From assembly GCA_009733575.1 (NCBI GenBank), contig ML770303.1, positions 1 through 11,311 of the forward strand: a stretch of 11,311 nucleotides of DNA. The letters are read 5' to 3'. This DNA is from Gymnopus androsaceus JB14 (Eukaryota > Basidiomycota > Agaricomycetes > Agaricales > Omphalotaceae). Below, one piece after another: positions 8,417-11,311 of the stretch; positions within the stretch are counted from its first letter, which is position 1, and every line of letters starts with the position of its first letter. A program made the translations under genes and the position numbers. Below the pieces are notes generated by a model. The model saw nothing but the letters and a program-made list of their open reading frames with translations, was not told the DNA's origin and made no database searches.

Positions 8417-8583
8417 CTCAATATCAGATAATAGATCCCAAGGTGGCACGTCAAAGCTGTTTATATCAAACGCTGCGCCACGAATTGTAAGCATGCTAAA
8501 ATCTATGTACATGTACTGGGCAATTCTACGAGACACTACTACACAAAGAAGCATTCGGGTACAAAAACTAATATGTATATACA

Positions 8584-8589
8584 TTTATT
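8584..8589 (-). terminator. Poly(A) signal of the Spt5-like gene
   Basis: The minus strand reads AATAAA about 26 nt beyond the stop codon at 8615, the expected place for a canonical polyadenylation signal. Confidence 0.5.
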
Positions 8590-8614
8590 CATAATTTAAC
8601 AACTATTGTACAGT

Positions 8615-11311
8615 CTATTCAACAAGTCTTCCATCTTCGTCAACAAAGTATCCCTGTGTACATCCGTTCTCATCTACAAAATATCCATTGGTCATACCTT
8701 CAGCCCCAGGCTTTTCCCGCACAACTGTCATTGCCTCATTGCCTGCCTTCCTCCGCTCTCTGGGTTCATAGACCTCCGCAAGTGAAGCACCACACAAATG
8801 AAACTGCGGATAGTCCAACTGAATGGTCTCGACATGCTTCCCATTTTCCTTTGCTACGGAGACAACTTGCACGGTCCATAATGGATCTCTGTAGTGTTCC
8901 ATGTTGTCACCGAAGTACTCCGAAGCGCGACGAACTAGTTTGCCTATATGATCACCTTCACAAACGAGATAGAGGCCAGCAGCCTTGAACGGCTTTTTCA
9001 CCCCATATGAACGAAATCCATCCACTAGGTCCTGCGGTCGAATTTGACGCTTGTGACCACTGGCACTGTACGCTTCTGTGACGCCGTTTACGACTCGCAG
9101 ATGCACCCGGCGATCCTTAGTTTCGCCTTTGCAAGCAATTAGAATATGGTTGTCACCTAAGCCTTCCCGAATACGAGGGTCAAACAACCAATGGCTCGAA
9201 TGACTCGGAGCGGCGGACAACGGGGTGGATGCAACAGGGGGAATAATGAGAAAATCGGCGGAGGCATACCGACTTTCATCGATGTAGGGATTTGGGGTTT
9301 GGGATGAACTTTCTTCTATAATCGCAGAACCACCCATGTACCGATAAAGTCCTGAAACATCGTCCCGGACTAGCTCAACACCTACTGCATTCAACGCCTC
9401 CAGGTTTTCATTGATCCTCTGCTCACGGTTTGCGACGGATCGTTCAACCTGTTCGTTAACCCCGATCTGACGCTCGTGCAGTACCCGCTGGCGTTCCTCG
9501 GCCTCCACTCTTTCCCTTCTGTCGAGCATAGGCCTCTTTGTGATCTTCCAAGATATATTTCGGGACGTAGCCTACTTTGAAGTCATAGTAGGTCACGTCC
9601 TTCTGCTGGGTTCTGTTGCGATTTGAGGTCATGGAGTCGTCATGGATGAAACGGCTGTTGTCGCAGCGACGTAGCACATCGTAGTCGTACCAGTGTCTAG
9701 GAGAATCCGTCATATTGATAGTTTCGTACTCGACGAGCACCGCAAGACCGCTGACGCATTTCTCGTCCTGTTTGACATCTTTAACCCTACCACGGTACCC
9801 CTTGCGGTGAAATTGACCAATTGGAGAGACTAAGATATCCTTCCAAGGGGTTATTCCCGTGAAGAAAGGGAGCCGTGGTAGCACGGTCGTCGTATCAGTG
9901 TCTGCTTTAGAATTATGAACTGTGATGGGTTCAAATCCAGCAACTACATTCAACGGGTTGGTTGGAATTACTTGGTTATTGTGACCGATATGAAATTTAG
10001 CGAAAGGCGGCCAGGGTATAAAAGGAACTGCGATTGAGTTGAGCGTTAGGTTGCGAAGAGTATTCGGATGCAAGGAGAGCGTTGCTGCGATTTCGGGGAT
10101 CCAAACGTCCACAGTCCTATCACTGAAAGCTACGACCAATCCTTGCTTTCCCCCCAAGGCTACGACTTCACTGCGGATAATATTAACGACAGTGTTTTCA
10201 ACCGGAGTGCGAGTGATTTCCTTAATAGGACGGACTCCTGCTAACAACTGCACTGTATCGCCTAGTTGCATTCTCTTTCGAAGAAAATGGTAAGGAACGG
10301 CTCGCTCTCTTTGGTCAACAAACTCAACCCTGCAGTACAAGGGAAGCATCTCCAAAAGTTTTCCTTCCCGCGTACTTGGATCCTCGATATCCAAGTCGGA
10401 AAATACTTCTCGTGCAAATTCTGAAGCCAAGGTCCCGCCGTCAAAGGGTACGACTACAACTTGTTCGCCGGACTCGAAAGACCAGGAGGAGGGAGGCGGC
10501 ATCCAAGTTTTAAAGATCTCAGTATTCTCTAATTCGGCGAAAGACATGACAAGATCGTCCGGAAGTGTCTCTGCCAATTTCATCGTACCGAGCTTTTGGA
10601 TCGTAAGAGCGAGCCCCCCACGAGTTGTTTGGCCCAAGAAAGTCAATCGCTTGCGATTAATCTCCTGGTGGGTGCAGGTTTCTGGTTGTTTGCAATTTTC
10701 AATGCATTCGTACTTGAGTTTGAAACCGAACTTATTCCCGAGCTGCTTAATCGCACCGGCACCCACGAGTTTAACGGGAGGAGGGCGAGATGAATTCTTC
10801 TTCTTCGGAGGTTCAGCTGCAGCTGACTCGGCGCTGGGTTTGAAGACAGGAAGTCTAAGCCTTGGAAGAAATGAAACCATTCGCTCGGTCGAGTCAAGCT
10901 CGCCATAGTCATCCTCAACGACCAGGCCACAATCCCCTTTATAACGGCCTCTCGTGGCTATAACCCAAGCACCAGTTCGGAAGGGATCTTTCTGACGTGC
11001 GTCAGTCCATCCTTTATTCGCGTTTAGGCCGACCACAAGCTGATGCTTCGGAAATTGGAGCGTAGGGCTGTCCGCTATGAAGGGTACTATGTAATAATTA
11101 GGAGCGTGTGTAGATCCTGGGGGTAAGCTAGGGTGAATGTTGCGTGGAGTGTTAGGATATATAAACCCTTCGATCATGCGAAGATAACTCGCAAGGACAT
11201 GATTTCCCGGCAGCATGCTACGAGCCTGGATGTAGATACCGCCGGGAAGTGCTGCTAGAGACGCGTTTCGCAAGATATCTCGATTGACAGTGCCGTTCTT
11301 GATGTCGTGGC
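8615..11311 (-). CDS. Spt5-like NGN/KOW protein with coiled-coil C-terminal part; 5' end outside window, one probable frameshift
   Basis: Relative of transcription elongation factor Spt5/NusG, presumably nuclear and nucleic-acid or polymerase binding. The frame is open at 11311, so the 5' end is missing. Order: end of an NGN-like domain (ALPGGIYIQARSM), a first KOW motif (GAWVIATRGRYKGDCGLVV), a basic linker (PPKKKNSSRPPPVK), a cysteine cluster (YECIENCKQPETCTH), a second region with GKQGLVVAFSDRTVDVWIP, and a third KOW-like segment (HRKGYRGRVKDV). This frame stops at 9456. The continuation lies one frame over (9529-8615): dropping one G from the GGG run near 9511-9520 joins AYARQK to ERVEAEERQRVL, a long charged coiled coil, followed by a C-terminal domain (HIGKLVRRASEYFGD) and two GYFVDE repeats at the end. 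No intron fits the junction. The true Spt5 of the cell is longer and has C-terminal heptads; this looks like a member of the divergent paralogue family of Agaricomycetes. The joined product is at least 900 residues. Confidence 0.75.

Larger units (their letters stand above)
8277..8614. other. Intergenic region with the 22-bp motif and a poly(A) signal
   Basis: Separates the start of the three-exon gene from the end of the Spt5-like gene. It holds the second copy of the 22-bp motif (8395-8416), a CCAATTGG palindrome at 8301-8308 close to the start codon, and a minus-strand AATAAA at 8589-8584. A 95-codon minus-strand frame overlaps it (8454-8167) but is out of frame with the spliced model and has no recognisable content. 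Confidence 0.55.

Noticed and set aside
8167..8454. 95-codon minus-strand frame containing VRNDVKL
   Set aside because: Runs in a different frame from the spliced gene model. The VRNDVKL match with the frame upstream of the KDZ gene comes from the shared 22-bp DNA motif, not from protein homology.
9928..9938. GGTTCAAATCC, a tRNA B-box look-alike
   Set aside because: Lies inside a long conserved-looking coding frame, with no cloverleaf or A-box at the right distance.
10546..10908. 120-codon plus-strand frame
   Set aside because: Antisense shadow of the Spt5-like gene.

Overview
The window looks like a stretch of basidiomycete (Agaricomycetes-type) nuclear DNA. The reasons are dense short introns (44-65 nt, GT..AG, some with TACTAAC/CTGAY-like branch sites), a CxC1-class KDZ (Kyakuja-Dileera-Zisupton) transposase, a secreted S53 (sedolisin/TPP1-like) protease with fungal features, and an NGN/KOW Spt5-like protein of a kind I recall as expanded in mushroom-forming fungi. 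Family assignments come from recognised motifs; no database search was possible.

Layout. 1-1524 (-): the 5' two thirds of a six-exon S53 peptidase gene with a signal peptide, propeptide and part of the catalytic domain, carrying three apparent frameshifts and running off the left edge. 1899-2503: a 605-bp non-autonomous hAT-type element (MITE) with 21-bp perfect terminal inverted repeats, an 8-bp target-site duplication and GC-rich subterminal repeats around an AT-rich core. 2787-3137 (+): a small gene or gene remnant encoding a cysteine-cluster (zinc-ribbon-like) N-terminus. 3249-3474: a 25-bp-unit minisatellite of about nine copies. 3670-7174 (-): an eight-exon CxC1-KDZ transposase gene of about 1,050 codons, almost complete, with two frameshifts in exon 7. 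7450-8276 (-): a three-exon gene for a roughly 236-residue protein of unknown function with a presequence-like N-terminus. 8615-11311 (-): an NGN/KOW Spt5-like protein, open at the right edge, with one probable frameshift separating its KOW part from a coiled coil and C-terminal domain.

How it fits together. This is an accessory, transposon-shaped region. The hAT MITE, the KDZ gene and the minisatellite lie within about 5 kb. The larger genes are all on the minus strand, but nothing indicates an operon-like unit. Five of the six apparent indels can be explained as one-base gains or losses, mostly in short homopolymers, so some breaks may be sequence error rather than decay. The least expected signal is a 22-bp element (20/22 identical, containing an ACGTC..GACGT dyad) that lies upstream of both the KDZ gene and the unrelated three-exon gene, in the same orientation.
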